NCBI GenBank assembly: GCA_005406025.1
Contig: BGZK01000741.1
Span: 124,001 to 188,000, forward strand
Direction: 5' to 3'
DNA: 64,000 bases
Source: Eumeta japonica
Lineage: Eukaryota; Arthropoda; Insecta; Lepidoptera; Psychidae
The position numbers were made by a program, and so were the translations under genes. The notes under the pieces were generated by a model. That model was not told where the DNA came from. It searched no databases and saw nothing but the letters and a program-made list of their open reading frames with translations. Positions 36,601-50,640 of the stretch are shown here, one piece after another (the stretch's first letter is position 1; the number at the start of each line of letters is the position of its first letter).

Positions 36601-39009
36601 TGTAACATGACACAGGTTACAGTCTAGCCGTCACAGACAAGCTTTACGCTAAGTCAGCAAAACACAAACTTAACACAACTGAAACTTAAAGTGCAGTAAA
36701 TTGGTGTGGTCCTTCGTTACTTATAAAAAATGTAGGAGCCATGATGTGATAGTTCAAGTGTTACGGTATATTTATGCCTTTAGAGGCGCTATAAACTTAT
36801 GTAAAATAATATATCCAAACAAACACAAAATTAATAGATATTTTAATTAACGTAAGTAAGATAATGTTTTACAAATTAAACATTTTAAATATTATACTTT
36901 CATCGATAATTACATTTTTTCCGAGTAATACCAATCAACTAAGTCTCGTTCGTGACATGTGAGATCGGTCCTCGGAAATGGTCGTATGTCCAGAAAAAAA
37001 TGGTTTTAGCGGTATATTAACATTTTAACAAAATAATAATTGAAATAAAAACATCTTAATACTTAGAACATAAAATTAAAACACTAAGTTCATTACTTAC
37101 TAACTCTCGTCCGCTTCTATTGTTTCATATCGACCACGGACGTTCTGCTCACCTCGATCGCGATTCTGGTCCTACTCCCTTCCTCTAACCACACACACAC
37201 TAGACTCTAAAAATGACTTCCTACATTGTTACAGTGGTCAGGTTAAGAGAGTTCTGCGCACAACTCTACTTGTGCACAGGATTTTATTATGCATCTTTTC
37301 GAAAATACTCATAATCTCCTTCTTTTTTTTAGAATAACTTTACCATAGTAACTATAACAAAAATATATAACTGAAAATATACTTATAGAATAATATAGAC
37401 ACAACCCTAATCAATGCTCGAACAGACTGCAAGCACGGCACTATCGGGTGGCCTACCGCGCGGGGACGCTGCGGCGCAGTACCTACACTTCAACTATTCT
37501 AAGGTTATTAGTACAACATTTCTACGTAGATGTTCTAAGACGTTTTTTACCAGAAACGGCTACTTTAATGACTATAGTTTCTTTGGCAAAATTGTTTTAT
37601 AAGGGAAGGAAGTTATGGATATTTGCGAAAAGATACATGATAAAATTCATCATGTATGGTGTATCAAGTGCATACGCTATTCGTTAAGTTAGATCTCCAG
37701 AAATATAGCTGCATTCACTTATATGGAGCAGTTTTTGCATAATACGCTAACAAACGAACAGACAGGCAGATAAAAGTTCTCAATATTATGTAGACCTCCC
37801 ATATTAGTTTTTAATAAATATTTCTCAAGTCGATTACAATTGTGTTGATTCTATTTATTATCATCTTTTATATATTTTTTTAATTTAGTGTCTATGTATG
37901 GAAAGTACTCTGTTAATAACTATTGTTACAGAACTTTTGAACTATCGTATTTCAGAAAAGCTTACTGTGAAGTCTGAGGTTGTGTCTGAGGGTTCACCGC
38001 AGTACATTTCACTTTGAGGCGCAACTTTCTGGGCCGCGCACCCAGCAAACTTTCATCTGCGGTATTTTCAAACAAACTCAATTCTAGAACCTTCACGAAA
38101 ATAGTGTACGCCTCTAGGTACAGTTACTTGAGGTTAGACTGCAAATTTTTTATACAAAATGTTTTGTCATTAGGTTCGTTTTAATAATAAAAATAGTGTT
38201 AATAATAGTGGTAACGATTAATCTCGGAAACACAAGAAAATTTAAATGAAAAACGAATTTTTAGGATTTATATTTTGTAGGAGTATAAGGTAAATTAAAG
38301 TTATTACGGAATTTCTAGATCTAGATTTCATATCATTATAAGTTTTATCTCGTTCTTCAGCTATATACAATAAATTGTTCCCTTTTGAATTTTCGTACTA
38401 TTTGCACTACCACATTTGTTTTATTTTACAAACGTGTGTATATTTACAAAAAAACTAAACAAAACGGAAAGCCAACAAAAAAAACAATAATAAATTAAGA
38501 GAAGTCACAAAGCAAGCTCTATTCAGAAAACCGTTTTGCCCATAATTGGTTGTGTAGTTCTGTGTATTAAAGAAACGTAGTTTTCCAAATGATTTTATAC
38601 GCCACATAAACGGAAATTTTATTTAACACTTTTGTGTAATCTACGGAAACATTCAAAATACGAACTAATAACAAAATGTCAGCAATGTTTTTGCGCATGG
38701 ATAAACGCAATAGACGGTGACATTTGCAGCTCATTTTGTAAATTGAATCCCTTTGATGCAATTGGAATTCCAATTACCGCAAAAAATCTCTTCTGAATTT
38801 CCTCTATTTGATTTGTATAAATATCATACTGGGGATTCTACACCTGTGACGTAGATTGCAAATGATTGCGAACAAAGCTATTTTATCAGTTAATACTATG
38901 ACATGATCGTCAAATCTATAGCTGATCAGAAAAATATCCGTTCTATTCCAAAACTAATTACATGAGTATTTGGGTATGTTGAGGTCAAAGTTCTTATTCA
39001 CGCAATAAG

Positions 39010-39775
39010 CTGCAAAACTGTCCAGATCTATTTGAAATTAATGTGTGTCTTGAATACATTTGATACAAATAAAAACCTTCATATCATCAGCGAAGAGAAT
39101 TTTGGAAGCAAGAACGATGAAGAGCATAAATATAAGGGGTTTTAAAGAAGAAGCCAGAGGTACACCGGACGTAATAGTCATGCGGTTAGAGGTGAAACGT
39201 TGAGTACGACTGCTTGACTGCGGTTCTCGATACAGAATAAAAACCACCTAAATATATTACACCATGAGATACCTGCCAAATTTAATTTAGTCAGAGGTAT
39301 ACCATGATCTAAACGGTCAAATGCCCTACTGTGGTCTGTGTAGACTACATCAATTTCAACACTCCTGTTCATATCATCAGCATTTAATGAATTAGCTGTC
39401 CGTAAATTTGTAGTGGTGGATCGTTTTTTTGAGAATCCGTGTTGCTCGGGATTAGAAAAGTGCCTTTTTGATGCGTACAACTGATTATATAAGTATATGT
39501 TCGAATGTTTTCGTAAAATAAAAAGTTTGGATGTGATACTCTAATTTCCAGTGCTAGTCTTACTACCCTTTTCATGGACAGAAGTAATAAAAACTGATTT
39601 CCATATATTGGGTATAATGCTTTCACGTTGTCATCGTTTAAAGAGTAAGGTGAGCGCTAGGGACAATTTATCGGCACCTTTAACAATGAAGTAACAATTG
39701 ATAAATCTGGCCCAGCAGACTTCCTGAGTTCGACTTCATTGTTGGAGATCACAACGTCATTTATAACGCCCGTGT
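39010..39775 (-). pseudogene. LINE (Jockey-like) reverse transcriptase fragment
   Basis: On the minus strand, frames spread over this region give reverse-transcriptase motifs in the correct order: RKSAGPD, IYGNQFLLLLSMKRVV (decayed), QHGFSKKRSTTTNL, VDVVYTDHSRAFDRLDHG with the first catalytic Asp, ENRSQAVVLN, SGVPLASSLKPLIF, and FADDMKVF with the catalytic FADD box. Frame changes between segments show it is dead. The endonuclease domain and 3' end are absent, so this is an internal fragment. I infer the Jockey/CR1 group from the RSTTTNL and DHG motifs. Confidence 0.75.
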
Positions 39776-40399
39776 TCGAAATATTGCAATCAAGAAATGG
39801 ATTACAGGGATATTACACCGAGAATGTATAAAGTACTTAAATAATAAAATAATGAATGACACTTAATATAATATTAAGGAGCAAGAAAAAAATTAATAGA
39901 CATCAATAATTGGATAGTAGTACTATACATTAAAACCAATAATACAAACTCAGGTTACTAATTAAAGTTATATATTTGTGCGGAATCTTAAATTTCGGGC
40001 CTGTAACGCCAATGATCAAAGTGACTGGGATATTATTAAAAATGTTTCAAGTATGTTTGCAACCAACATTTCAAACTCAATCAATTTACTTGCTAACAGC
40101 GTTGCGTTTACGATTCTCAAACTCATCACCAGCACGACTAAATGAAAACAAGATACAAAAAAAAAGACATTTACAATTACAGTGCAATGAAACGAAAATT
40201 GTCACAAAGATAAACAAAAAAAAAATGTAGATGAAGCAACTATACAATACGATGTGTAGATATGAACACGTGATGTATACATTCATTGATTAGATTGAAA
40301 TGACTGTTTTATCAAAAATTGTATTCTCTCGAGTGAATAATTTTACACGACGTCGAAATCGCGACAATCTCCGCTCCCATAAACGGAACGTCGCCCGTC

Positions 40400-40590
40400 G
40401 GAGTGTCGACCGCGTCGATGCGGTCTTTCTACGCGAGGTGTTTCAATAAAGCGGTTATTTTACTCCGGCCCTTGGGAGGGCCGCGGTCGCTTTCAGCTCG
40501 CGAGCGCCACCCCGTGCTCCACTTCGACATTCCGAAGGCACGTGTGTAGGTAATATCGCCCCCGCTTCGCTCGTAGCGGGGGCGACGTTG
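40400..40590. other. Cluster of three strong GC hairpins
   Basis: Within a GC- and CpG-rich island there are three perfect stem-loops: gaccgc/gcggtc at 40408-40425, cggccct/agggccg at 40466-40483, and cgcccccgct/agcgggggcg at 40557-40584 (10-bp stem, 8-base loop). An AATAAA lies at 40445-40450. The role is unknown; a structured RNA, the end of a mobile element or a promoter are all possible. Confidence 0.5.
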
Positions 40591-41588
40591 GTGCGGGTCA
40601 ATTCTTAATTGCGCTTCGTTGCCGTTATACGTTTTTGAAGTACAACCTCTTCAGGCGCGCCTCGAGTTTATGTGTATTTGAACGGAAGTTGACGCTCCGT
40701 TAAATCTGACGTACGTTTTTGTAGTATTTGCACTTGTGGTTTGATTTTCGATTTCGCGGTCAGACAATAAGTAATCGAATCAGAAATGAAAACAGAAAGT
40801 TTATTTAGTTACTAAACAGTTTAGTAATATTTATTATTTCATTAATAAGTATCTGTGTTCGCAGCTTCGTCTGCGTGAATGTAAACAGAATTCCTTCGTC
40901 CTTTTTTATCGAGTGATGTCTCGATAGTAATTGAAAAACTATTTTGAGGAATAAAGCTACCTACTATTTTTACTTAATTGAATCTATACAATATTTTCAT
41001 ATTTCCTTTGTTATCAGAGAAATAGAGAGTTTTGACATTTTTTTCACCTTCGATGAGATATGAGATTAATTGAATCGCACACAAGCTTAATGAAAACTGT
41101 ATTTGCCAAACGTAAATGTCCGTAGCCGTCAAATTAATGAATACCTTTCAAACATTGGTTTTGATGGACTTACGATTACGTACTAACAGAGTTGGCTATT
41201 ATCACGTTATTGAAAAATTATAAAATAAGCCACCTTCCAACTTTAGTATGTGCCGAGAATTATCTTTGACAAAATTATCATTAATATTCATACTTGACGA
41301 GCTGGCTATCGACATTTTTTTTAATTTATACGCCAGCAACTTCCGCCAGCGTGGACATAGAATGAATACTTTTGTTTTGTCCATCGATAGATTATGATCT
41401 CAATCATAATTCCGATCGCTATTCCGTTTTTGATTGCGGACCCAGGAGGATATGGCGTGAAAGTGGGAGCAAGAGAAAGTGTGTGTCAACAATTCGATTA
41501 TAAATATATCATTAATAATAGTAAGACAGTAAAACAAACGATAATGTGTTTTTTATACTGTGATTTTGTACTACTATTACATATACTA

Positions 41589-41890
41589 CTAGCTGTTGCC
41601 CGCGACTCCGCTCGCGTAAATAAAAATTGATAAAAATTTTTTTGATAAAATTTGCGAAAATCCCTTCTTAGTGAACGTCTGCGTACCGAAAAGAGTAACT
41701 ACGCCAAAATTTCAAGTCGTTCAGACTTACAGTTTTGGAGAACTCGTGATGAGTCAGTCAGTTTGTAACTCAATTAGGCTTAAACGGCTCTATATCTTCT
41801 GGATTATACGTATGACATATTATACCCCACTGATGTGTATAGGAGAGAGGGGTAAGACGGAGTATTGGCTTTATGTAGCGAGACTACTGA
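41589..41890 (-). mobile_element. Helitron-like relic
   Basis: The + strand starts CTAG (41589-41592), then ctgttgcccgcgactccgct, which on the minus strand is a GC hairpin plus short spacer plus CTAG, as at 23262. The body words ttcttagtgaacg, cgaaaagagtaact and atttcaagtcgttcagact are shared with the relic at 5430. Non-coding. Confidence 0.5.
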
Positions 41891-42689
41891 TCAATTAGGG
41901 TTCCGCTGGAATTGTTATTTTATTGTAAAAAAACTCATTTTTGTGATTATTTTTTCGCATTTTTGTATTTTACTCGGTTTGCGTTTGTTACTTAAATATC
42001 TAAATAAAATAAGAATAGGTATGGTGTAAAGGTATTTGCATGTGTCAACAATCACACTAATACGTTAGTTTTTGTTTTTATGTAGGCCACTTCTTTTTAA
42101 TAATTAGATACAATTCTCTAAGCATATACAAGCCCCCCGAGTGCTTTGCAAATTCAAGACAGGGTACTACGTACTACAACTTGAATGTACAAAATGTGAA
42201 AATGTCTGATGTGATGTGGAATTAGATGTTGCTATCTTTTTTCCTTTAGAATGATGAAAAATTATAAAAAATTGTGATATACAGAAGAGTGGACAGAAGA
42301 GGCCATGAAAAATGCGGTCGATGCTGTAACAGAAGGAAAGCTGGGTATTTGTTAAAAGAAAAACATTTCCCGTCCTTGAGATGAAGATAGCGATTCACAT
42401 GTGAACTCTGCCAGTTACAATAAGTTGACGGTTTTTCACGTATTACTACTTGTAAAATTATCAAAAAAATTGTAGTTTCATCTCTCCATCTTATCACTTA
42501 GAGGTATTCTATCTTGCTCTGTCCTGGAGGACATATATGTATATATATTCATTATTTTAAATTTAATTACCAAAAAAAATACCTAATAAGTGTTTACTAT
42601 CAAAAACTAATTACTAAAGTTAATTATTAAGCTAAAAAAATCCTAGAAAATAATGACGTTGTTAATTTTATTAAACTTCAAACGCTAAG

Positions 42690-42762
42690 TACCCTGTACG
42701 CCCTCTCACTCTATCTGTGCAATAATTCACAAAAAAGGGGCGGAGCCGCGAACATAAGTTAG
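42690..42762 (+). mobile_element. Helitron-like 3' end
   Basis: aggggcggagccgcgaacat followed by aagTTAG: the hairpin remains, with CTAG mutated to TTAG. Only the right end is recognisable. Confidence 0.35.
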
Positions 42763-43894
42763 TGTCTTATAAAAAAGGACTTTTACTGCTACTTTATCTA
42801 CTAATAGCGTCATTTAGGCTTTTTTTTTAAAATACTTATGATGTTTCATTAACTATTTTGCATAGTTAAACGCCGTCTGAGAAATGGAGATAGTTTAAAT
42901 TCTTCTAATTTTATAGCCAGTGTCAGGATGACAAATTTCGGCAGTCACCGAGTAAATAGGTAGGGCCAGTTTCTTATCTGATCGTTGTAACTAAAGGCCA
43001 GTCAAGTCAAGGATCAAAGTCAAGGACCACAATCAGATTGACGAATTTATGTGTGTTAAATGTCAATATCAGAAAATAGTATCATATACTAAACTTTAAA
43101 AACAACTTGTTTTACAATAAGGTTATATTGTATCATGCTTTAATAACCCGACTGCTGAGACATATCGTCGACAATTTGTTTATTTTAGGGCGATGGCTCG
43201 GGGCTTGTGAAACACTTCGCGCTGGCCCAACGCGGGTCAGGGTCTGCTTGCGACGTTTGCCAAAAATGCTGTGACCCGGTGACAATGTCCAGAATGGAGA
43301 CGGCTTAACATGTCATCCAAGATATTGAGCGGATTGTGTCATCGGACTTAAATTAAAAACTCAATTTGTTCGTGATTACAATTGAACCCGGCGCCTTATG
43401 GTTAAAAAACAAAGGTCTTAAGAGCCATTTTCGCTCACATAAAATAGAGTCGAAAACTGACTCTGAAAATATTAGATATTTATTGATGAAATACGTATAC
43501 GTTTGTATACGCCTATTAGATATAGTAACTAAAAGTGAAAATAAAATCTATTAAGAAAACCACGAGCTGTAAGTTATCAAAGATTGTTTCCTCTATTTTG
43601 TAAAATAGAGTTTAATATTTATTTTAATATGGCGTTATAATAACCTGCCGTCGCATGCCACCAGCGCCCCCTCTGCCTGTTTGCCAATTTAAAACATTCA
43701 AATTTTGGTTATTCTGATAGGCATCTAAAAAATAAATCTAACTACACTCATTCTTAAGAAAATACTTTGCGTAATAATAATAAAAAAATATTGACTAATC
43801 TACTACGTAAAATAAATTTCGAGAATTTTTATATCTCGAAACTTGTACTTTTTTAGTTATAAATATATACATCTGTAGATAGTTATTTCGTTTG

Positions 43895-44060
43895 CTAGGG
43901 CTCCCCTCGTGTGGACATAGAATGAATTTCCTCACTTTTTTATATCGACGATTAATTGTTATTGTAGTCTCATCGAATCCCCGTCTCTATTCTGTTCTCG
44001 GTTTCAGTTTCGGTTTCACCGTTATTTTTTATTCATAATTCGAACTTCTCTCCCCGTCCG
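43895..44060 (-). mobile_element. Helitron-like relic
   Basis: CTAG at 43895-43898 followed by ggctcccctcgtgtggacat and agaatgaattt, then the body words attctgttctcggtttc. The same layout as 4888, 41330 and 61808. Confidence 0.45.
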
Positions 44061-47000
44061 GCAGCTATCGCTTTGTGATAAGTAAATATATATAAAAAAT
44101 CACACCCGGATAATTGATGAAAATCTCTTAGTTGTGATAAGAAGAAGGGCTGTAACATGATTAAGACTCATAACCGCTATCAGAATTGAAATTTTCGATA
44201 AATCATAATGAAACTTGTCGAGTCGAAATCAAAGCGGTGCTTTTGGCCAGTGCCGATTGTGTGCGGTCACAGTTAATCAGTCACGAAATATCGGATGGGA
44301 TGTTGTGTGTGACTAATGACAGGTATTATTGTACGCGAAAAGAATCAGCCCCGCCCGCTCAGCGGGCGTTGTATTTGGGCGCGGTCACCTGTCGCGGTTT
44401 GATAGTGATGTCGTCGCCGTGCGTAACAGCTTTAAAAGCCTTCGGTTGCAACACAACAAATGAAAGAATTAAACGCAGTTTATGTTTCAGAATTTGAATG
44501 AAATAGAAACCAATAATATTTTAAATGAATTAGATAAACAAATGGGATTTTTGACTTGATTAAAAATAAATTAAAAAAAAACTAGATTTGGACACCTGGT
44601 TAGATATAAGTTCTTTTTACTGTATATTATGTATTAAACGACAGGCATAATGAATAAATTAAGAAGGTTTGAGAGTAATTAAATGAAAAGTACAGAAAAT
44701 TTAAATGAAGGAACGGTAATAATTTTATAATTAATTTAAAACGAAGTTCATGGGGACGTGGATTTAATTTAACTTAATTTTAAATTGTGTATTTAAATTG
44801 TAATTTAAATTCACAATTAATTTTAAATTATGAGTTTAGTAGGCATGAGAACAATTTTCAATCATAATTAATATTTTTATAATGATAATAAAAATTTTTT
44901 AATTAATTAATTGCACATTAATTAATGTAACAATTATAAGAATTTCCTACAAAACTTAATTAAAAATATTCATTTCTTTAAAAATTTAATATAAAATTGT
45001 GAATTATAGACTAATAGTTTAGTAAATAGTAAAGAAATAAATAACAGACGCCATGAAATAAATTAATATTTGACAGTAATTGAATCAAATGAAAAGTAAT
45101 ATTTAATAAATCGACATATTAAAAAACATTCTTAAAGTACTAAATAATACGCTCTGTTTTCGTACAAAAAGAATTTGTTCAGTTGTTCAAACGGCACATG
45201 TATATAATTTTTGAACTTCATAATAATCTTATTTTAATATATATGTATTAAATTTATAGGAAGTTTACAAAAATACTATAGAAAATTAACAATAAGAAAT
45301 AATGTTTTATTATATAATGCAAAGTAAAGAATAAAATCAACAAGTTTCATTTACTATTTTAGAAAAAGTCGCATGGACGGGGCGTGAAGCTTTTACGTTA
45401 TGTAACGCTTTTAAGCTGTTACTATTTCTACGAGTCAACTTTTATCGCACGCAGCGTTAAGATACTTCGTTACAGAACACAATGGAAGAATAAATTGAAG
45501 ACATGTTCAATAATATAATTTAATACTAATTTTAACTTTATTAACTTTCCTCGAAGAAAATTGATAAATATCCACAAAATTGGAAAGTTACTGTTTTCAC
45601 CACGATCTTCGAAAACATGTGTGTGGGTGTGTGTGTGTGTGTACGTGCATGTGTGCGAGCGTGTGCATGCGTGTGCGTGCGTAGGTTTGTAAACCTTTCA
45701 TAGCTTATGAACGGATTGACCGATCGAAACATAGTTTGAGACATTCGAGAGGGGTTCATTCAACTTAGACTTCCTGAAACATTGAACTAATTTCAATCGG
45801 TAAATTTTGAAGAATCTCAAAGATAAAATTTTCAGAAGAAGGTTTCTTTGAAATAACTTTTAGACTACTATACAAATAGATACCGAAAACCTAATCGCTC
45901 TTTTCCCCTAACAGTTGCATAAATTGCCGCAAATTTCATAAGAATCTGTTCATTTGTTCAGAAAATTGTTGCTAAAAATTTAAAAAAAAAGTGTTTTTTT
46001 TTAAACTTTATACACATAAATTCCAAAATCTATCTACCTTTTGTGCCTAAAAAATAACGTTGATTCTTGCAAACCGCATCAAAATCAAAGGGTCGAGAGA
46101 TACAGTTAACAGAAAATTCGAAGAAAAGGGTTTTTTTTCAGTAACATGCGAAATTCTTGATGGATTGATGTTTGGCACTCGGTCATATTTTTGTGTTTAA
46201 AAACTGCTTTAGATGCCATAAAGCAAGGCAATGTCAAACAACATATTCTAAAGATATTGCACTTAATGAAGTTAAAAAAAAGGTTTTTTAAAACATATAG
46301 ATTTTTGATTGCAAGTGCTCAAAATGCATCAGAACTATATTTATGAGTTCAGAGAGCGTGAAAAAGCAATAATATGGATCTTTTGAGCATGATGAGCTCA
46401 ATAATAATAAAAACTCATATATAACTCAAGTAGCTCAATAATACTTCGATAAATATCATAAAACAACTGTTTTACCGATTTTTTATTCATTACATTACCA
46501 TGGCTCTACAAATCATTAAAAATTAAAACAACAATACAGTACTGTTTTCATTGTTATTGTTGTTAACTAGCATATCGTGTTTGCCAACATTTGATTGCCT
46601 TAGGTAAAAAAATAAGAAATACATTCGTGATATGCGATTGACTTATATTTCTTGGAAATCCGAAGCTAATAAAATAAAGGCCAACTTAATCTGTTAAGTT
46701 TTTTGAGTAGTTTTCTCGTTATGAACATTTGACATAAGTCTGGATAATGAATTAAATTGGCACTTTTTTTTTATTTACACTTTATATTTTATTTCACTTC
46801 ATTAAGTGACACAAAATTATATCAAGTATGTTTAATGAAACATTTTATTTAAAAGAATTTGTTATCTGTCTACAAAACCAAAATTTGTTTCTTTGTTTTA
46901 TGTAAAACATAGTTTCTAAAATTCCTACGAATTCTATATCAAAATGTAATATTTTGATTTCACAAAAAAATTTATTAGTTTGAAGTCTTAATATTTGTAA

Positions 47001-47690
47001 CTCAAATATACAAGGAGTTCCTTGGCTGCATTATAACAATATATTAAAATATTTATCATTAGTAGATCTTAAAAATCAGGGACACGATATAGCTGAATTT
47101 AATCCTTAAACCGCAATTGCGTTAAAGCGATAGTAACACTGATAGAATAATAACGGTTTAACATTCTCCTGTGCCATATTCTTTTTTTATTATTTCCTTA
47201 TAATAAACATAACCTCTCCGTAGCGTTCAGAAGGATAAAAGAAATTACCGGACTGAATTAATCTAATTTGACTACTTAAATTCACTCAATAAATTTAAAC
47301 GTTGTGAAAGCCTGGAGTGTCGTTTAAACTTTATACAGCGGTTCAAAGCTCGGATTATTTTAATTTATCCCTCGGGAGAGATTAATCGTGTTGAGATAAA
47401 AACCTTGACTCTCGCTACACACAGTTGTGCATGGGCATGCAAAAACTCTATAAAGCTGAACGGTCGAGAGGAAATGAGAGAGTAAGATGAGAATGAAAAA
47501 GACGGATGTACTAAATAGCAGATCGTAAATTGCCTTGGGATTATATTAACATCCACAGAGTAAGTCATCGTAAGCTTAATAAAGAGGAATAATATATAAA
47601 TGCTCTAGATCCATGTATCTTTTTTATGAACGTTCCATTTATAAATATGTGTAAATGAAAGATCCTATATTTAAAAATTTCGAAAAAGCT
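44060..47690. other. Intergenic AT-rich stretch
   Basis: No gene identified. A GC-richer patch at 44215-44460 contains an open frame of 103 codons without recognisable motifs and a small cgcccgct/agcgggcg palindrome (44352-44368). From 45540 to about 46450 lies a microsatellite-associated repeat (listed). 46450-47690 shows nothing. Confidence 0.5.
45540..46450. repeat. Microsatellite-associated dispersed repeat, copy 1
   Basis: Words in order: gaaagttactgttttcacca, a (GT)n run at 45618-45680, gtaaacctttcatagcttat, gaacggattgaccgat, cttagacttcctgaaacatt, and later tcagaactatatttatgagt. The same order with moderate divergence occurs at 51360-52350. The family is unknown to me. Non-coding. Confidence 0.6.
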
Positions 47691-47850
47691 TTCGGTTCAC
47701 TATCACGTAAATTGTCGTTCATCGGGGATATGCTTTCAGGCCGCTATTATTCAATTTGGTGATGAAATATGTCACCGAGAATATATCCTCTTAATTGCAG
47801 ACTTCGTACAAAATGTACACGCAACAACTACTCAATACGAAAACAACCTT
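47690..47850 (+). pseudogene. LINE reverse transcriptase fragment
   Basis: The + strand gives GDMLSG in one frame and LLFNLVMKYVTEN in the next, together matching the reverse-transcriptase block QGDxLSPLLFNLxxEYV with a one-base frameshift. No other RT block is recognised nearby. A small dead fragment, possibly of the RTE group. Confidence 0.5.
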
Positions 47851-50419
47851 TGTGGAGAAGTAAAGTCTGAGAGTTAAGAAGACTCATTGATTGGATCATT
47901 CTTGCAACGGAAACACGATACCTGAAGCCATCTGGATTAGGTGGAAAGTTTTCTCACTGCTGAATTACCGAAGTGTCTATCTCCATACAAACGACAAATG
48001 CCAATGTAGTTGCTGATGTAACGCGCGGAATCAAAATGACACACGAAGTGGCAAAAATGGCCATCTCTTGCAGGCTTATTACGTCATTCACGTATACCCA
48101 TAATAAGGGTAAAGTTTTTGAGATGGCAGTTCCTCCGACATTACGACACGAATCTGGATACAACATAACAAAAAAGATACCCGTAAAAAAATACATTACA
48201 ACGGATATTAGATGTTGGGATGAGTGGGATGTGTGGAACATACATGTGGACAATATTATTAAATACCTATGATGTAGTTTTAAAGCTACATCAAGCACGG
48301 ATCAAATTACCCAAAACTACTTCAGATAATGAGCTTGTCAAAAGAAAGAATAAAAATTATTTGGTATAAATTGTTTTGAACCTACTGGAACATAATTGAG
48401 GCAAAGGTCACAAAGGACTTTCTATATTTGATCGCCACTGAACAGGTGGTCAAATATAGAAAGAGACTATAAGCTATTCAAAATGCCAGAACCGACAGCT
48501 CAACAAAAACCTCTTCATTGGAACAAAAAAGTGAGGACACTCGACTCCAAATAATGGGAGAAGAAACCTATAAAAAAAAATATACATATTAGGACATTGA
48601 AAATATGCCGTTAATGCATAGTGGTGATATTTTATTTGGAACCGGATCATAATTTATATTTATTGACAAGAAACCTTCGAATAATGGAGAATACTACACC
48701 AGTTTGACGCTATACCACGCTTTAAAAAAATTAAATATAAATAATAAACACTCTCTTCATATCGTTAGCAATTCTGCAATAGATATTTGCTTAAAAGCGA
48801 ATACAATAAATAACAACCAAATTAATTAAAGAATTCTGTTAATCAATATAGATTAATATCTCTTTTGTATTAAACGTCGCATTGTAAGAAACATTCCTAT
48901 AGTACGTCTGTCTCATTTTATACCACAGATTAATTGCAATACATTTCGCAGTATCGGGCCGCCATTCAATACAGAACAGGCAATACATAAAACAGTTTTC
49001 AGTATGGGCGCCTAAGAACATCCATCATCTTGCACAATCGGCGCTCTGCGGGCTATTCGAGTAACGTGGTTCAGTTTTACAGAGATATAAATATTCTATA
49101 TCGAAAGTGCTTTATTCTGAATAGGATAAATAACATTAAATTTGTGTATTTATTATACTGAGTAGCGTATTTATATTATAATTTGTTGTTTCTGTGTCTG
49201 CGTTTAATCATCCTACCGCTGAAATATACTTTTCAATGTTTTTCAAATAGAGCAGTTTAAACTTTAAGGCTCTTCCGATATAGGATATTTATATTTGCTG
49301 TAACGTACCGGAACTCTCTAGTTAATACAATTATTAATATTATTCTGTCTTGATTAATAAAAATATTAGATAAGAAATGACGAAATTTTGTCATGATGGA
49401 CAATATTAATAATATTTGAGAATTTAATGTGCTCAAAGTGATAATGTCATATAACATATAAGATTACAAAAGTTTAATTTCACAAAAAATTAAAAGTTTC
49501 AAAGCTTATCCCAAAACCTTTGACTACTTTTCTTGAATCTCTGAAAACGTTTGCATTATGTCTACTTTGTTAGATTATTCTGTACTATTTTTTTTTATTC
49601 ACATTTAATGTCAATAAGAAGTATTAAAATATGGAAACGTCAAAGAAGAATTGCTGATCCAGTTATCTAATAAAGAATGTCCCTGTCATCTCTAAAAGGA
49701 TCAAGCATACACAAAACTGAAAATACCTCGCCGTTATTGCTAAAAATTACTGAACTCATGAGTTTGGAAATATTTTTCGGGGTGTGCCACAGCAGAGGTA
49801 AAAGAAAAAGAAGCAAAATTAAAGTTAATTCAATACTCGCTTATTACCATTATCAATCAAAATAATTGCATTCATGTCGTTGAAAATCCACCACGGTGTT
49901 AATGTGTATGTGATAGGTGTGCACGAGTGGTACAGCTATGTGGTAGAGCCATGCTGTGGTCAACTTTGCTGAAGCATGGAAATGGGTCGGCCCGGCGATG
50001 TCCACTGCGAAAATGCGACGTCATAGTCTAACGGTCCATCATATTCTGCGTTAATTATCAGTTCCAACCGAAATATAAGACAACATGCCTTTGATTACTG
50101 ATAAATACCCATCACTGTTCTAAAACTGCTGAAGTTTGCTACAGTGATTTGAGAGTTTTGTTTGTAATGCAATCACCCACTAAGAAACAATTCGTTGAAA
50201 TTAAATAAAAAAAAAAGTATCACATTAGTTTTGTAATAAGAAATATAAAAATAAATTCAAAGAAAGACTAATTATGGATTTCTAATCAAGGATTAACAAC
50301 ACAAATTTCAAGTTTTTGGTTAATCGACCTCGATGAGGATATAATCTGAAACAGAAATTGTCACGTACATAATATGCATTTTAAACAATAGTTTCAACAG
50401 ACTTTTTTCATAACATTGT

Positions 50420-50640
50420 TTAGGGAGAAACGAGCGGACGAACGATCAGGGAGCAGATGGTCACACCGCCGTTCTTGAACGCTTCCAATCCCAGAGGAGT
50501 CACTATTGGGTTGTCGGCCTCTTAGGAGAGAATACGATACTAATGGAGGGGGTCGAGTTGGTAGACGGGGAAGAGGGGGAGTAAGTCACTGAAACTCTAG
50601 ACGTAGACGTAAAGTAAAAGCTTCCGCTGTTGCACTTCGT
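50420..50640 (+). repeat. SINE-like dispersed repeat (gggcaaac family)
   Basis: Shares ttcttgaacgcttccaatcc, cagaggagtcactattgggt and cactgaaactctagac words in order with copies at 12110 and 15330. Immediately followed by an inverted partial copy. Confidence 0.55.

Larger units (their letters stand above)
32978..39005. other. Intergenic stretch with SINEs and repeat tails
   Basis: No gene seen. It contains a repeat end near 33100-33200 (runs of cagac, then ggttctttttttccttttga and ggtacgggatcctgaaaa), a (TA)n run at 33641-33662, a repeat tail at 35028-35100 matching 6358-6425, and SINEs at 35811 and 36310. A short GC-rich patch at 37405-37490 is unexplained. Confidence 0.55.
39780..43890. 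other. Intergenic stretch with GC hairpins and Helitron-like relics
   Basis: No gene identified. It contains the GC-rich hairpin cluster at 40330-40620 and Helitron-like relics at 41330-41440, 41589-41890 and 42690-42762. A GC-rich open stretch at 43193-43310 is discussed under rejected items. Confidence 0.5.

Noticed and set aside
43193..43310. GC-rich open stretch behind an acceptor-like tttgtttattttag, with a cysteine-rich translation (GDGSGLVKHFALAQRG...) resembling a zinc-finger exon
   Set aside because: On the minus strand the same bases read gaccctgacccgcgttgggc and similar words typical of lepidopteran SINE bodies, partly matching 36455-36535. A repeat explains it better than an exon.
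44186..44497. 103-codon + strand open frame
   Set aside because: No motif, no splice context, and the composition is explained by a local GC-rich patch; not enough to call a gene.
47954..48298. Long frames on both strands (114 and 99 codons)
   Set aside because: Neither has a recognisable motif, they overlap antiparallel, and the region follows a dead LINE fragment; chance or repeat-derived frames are more likely.
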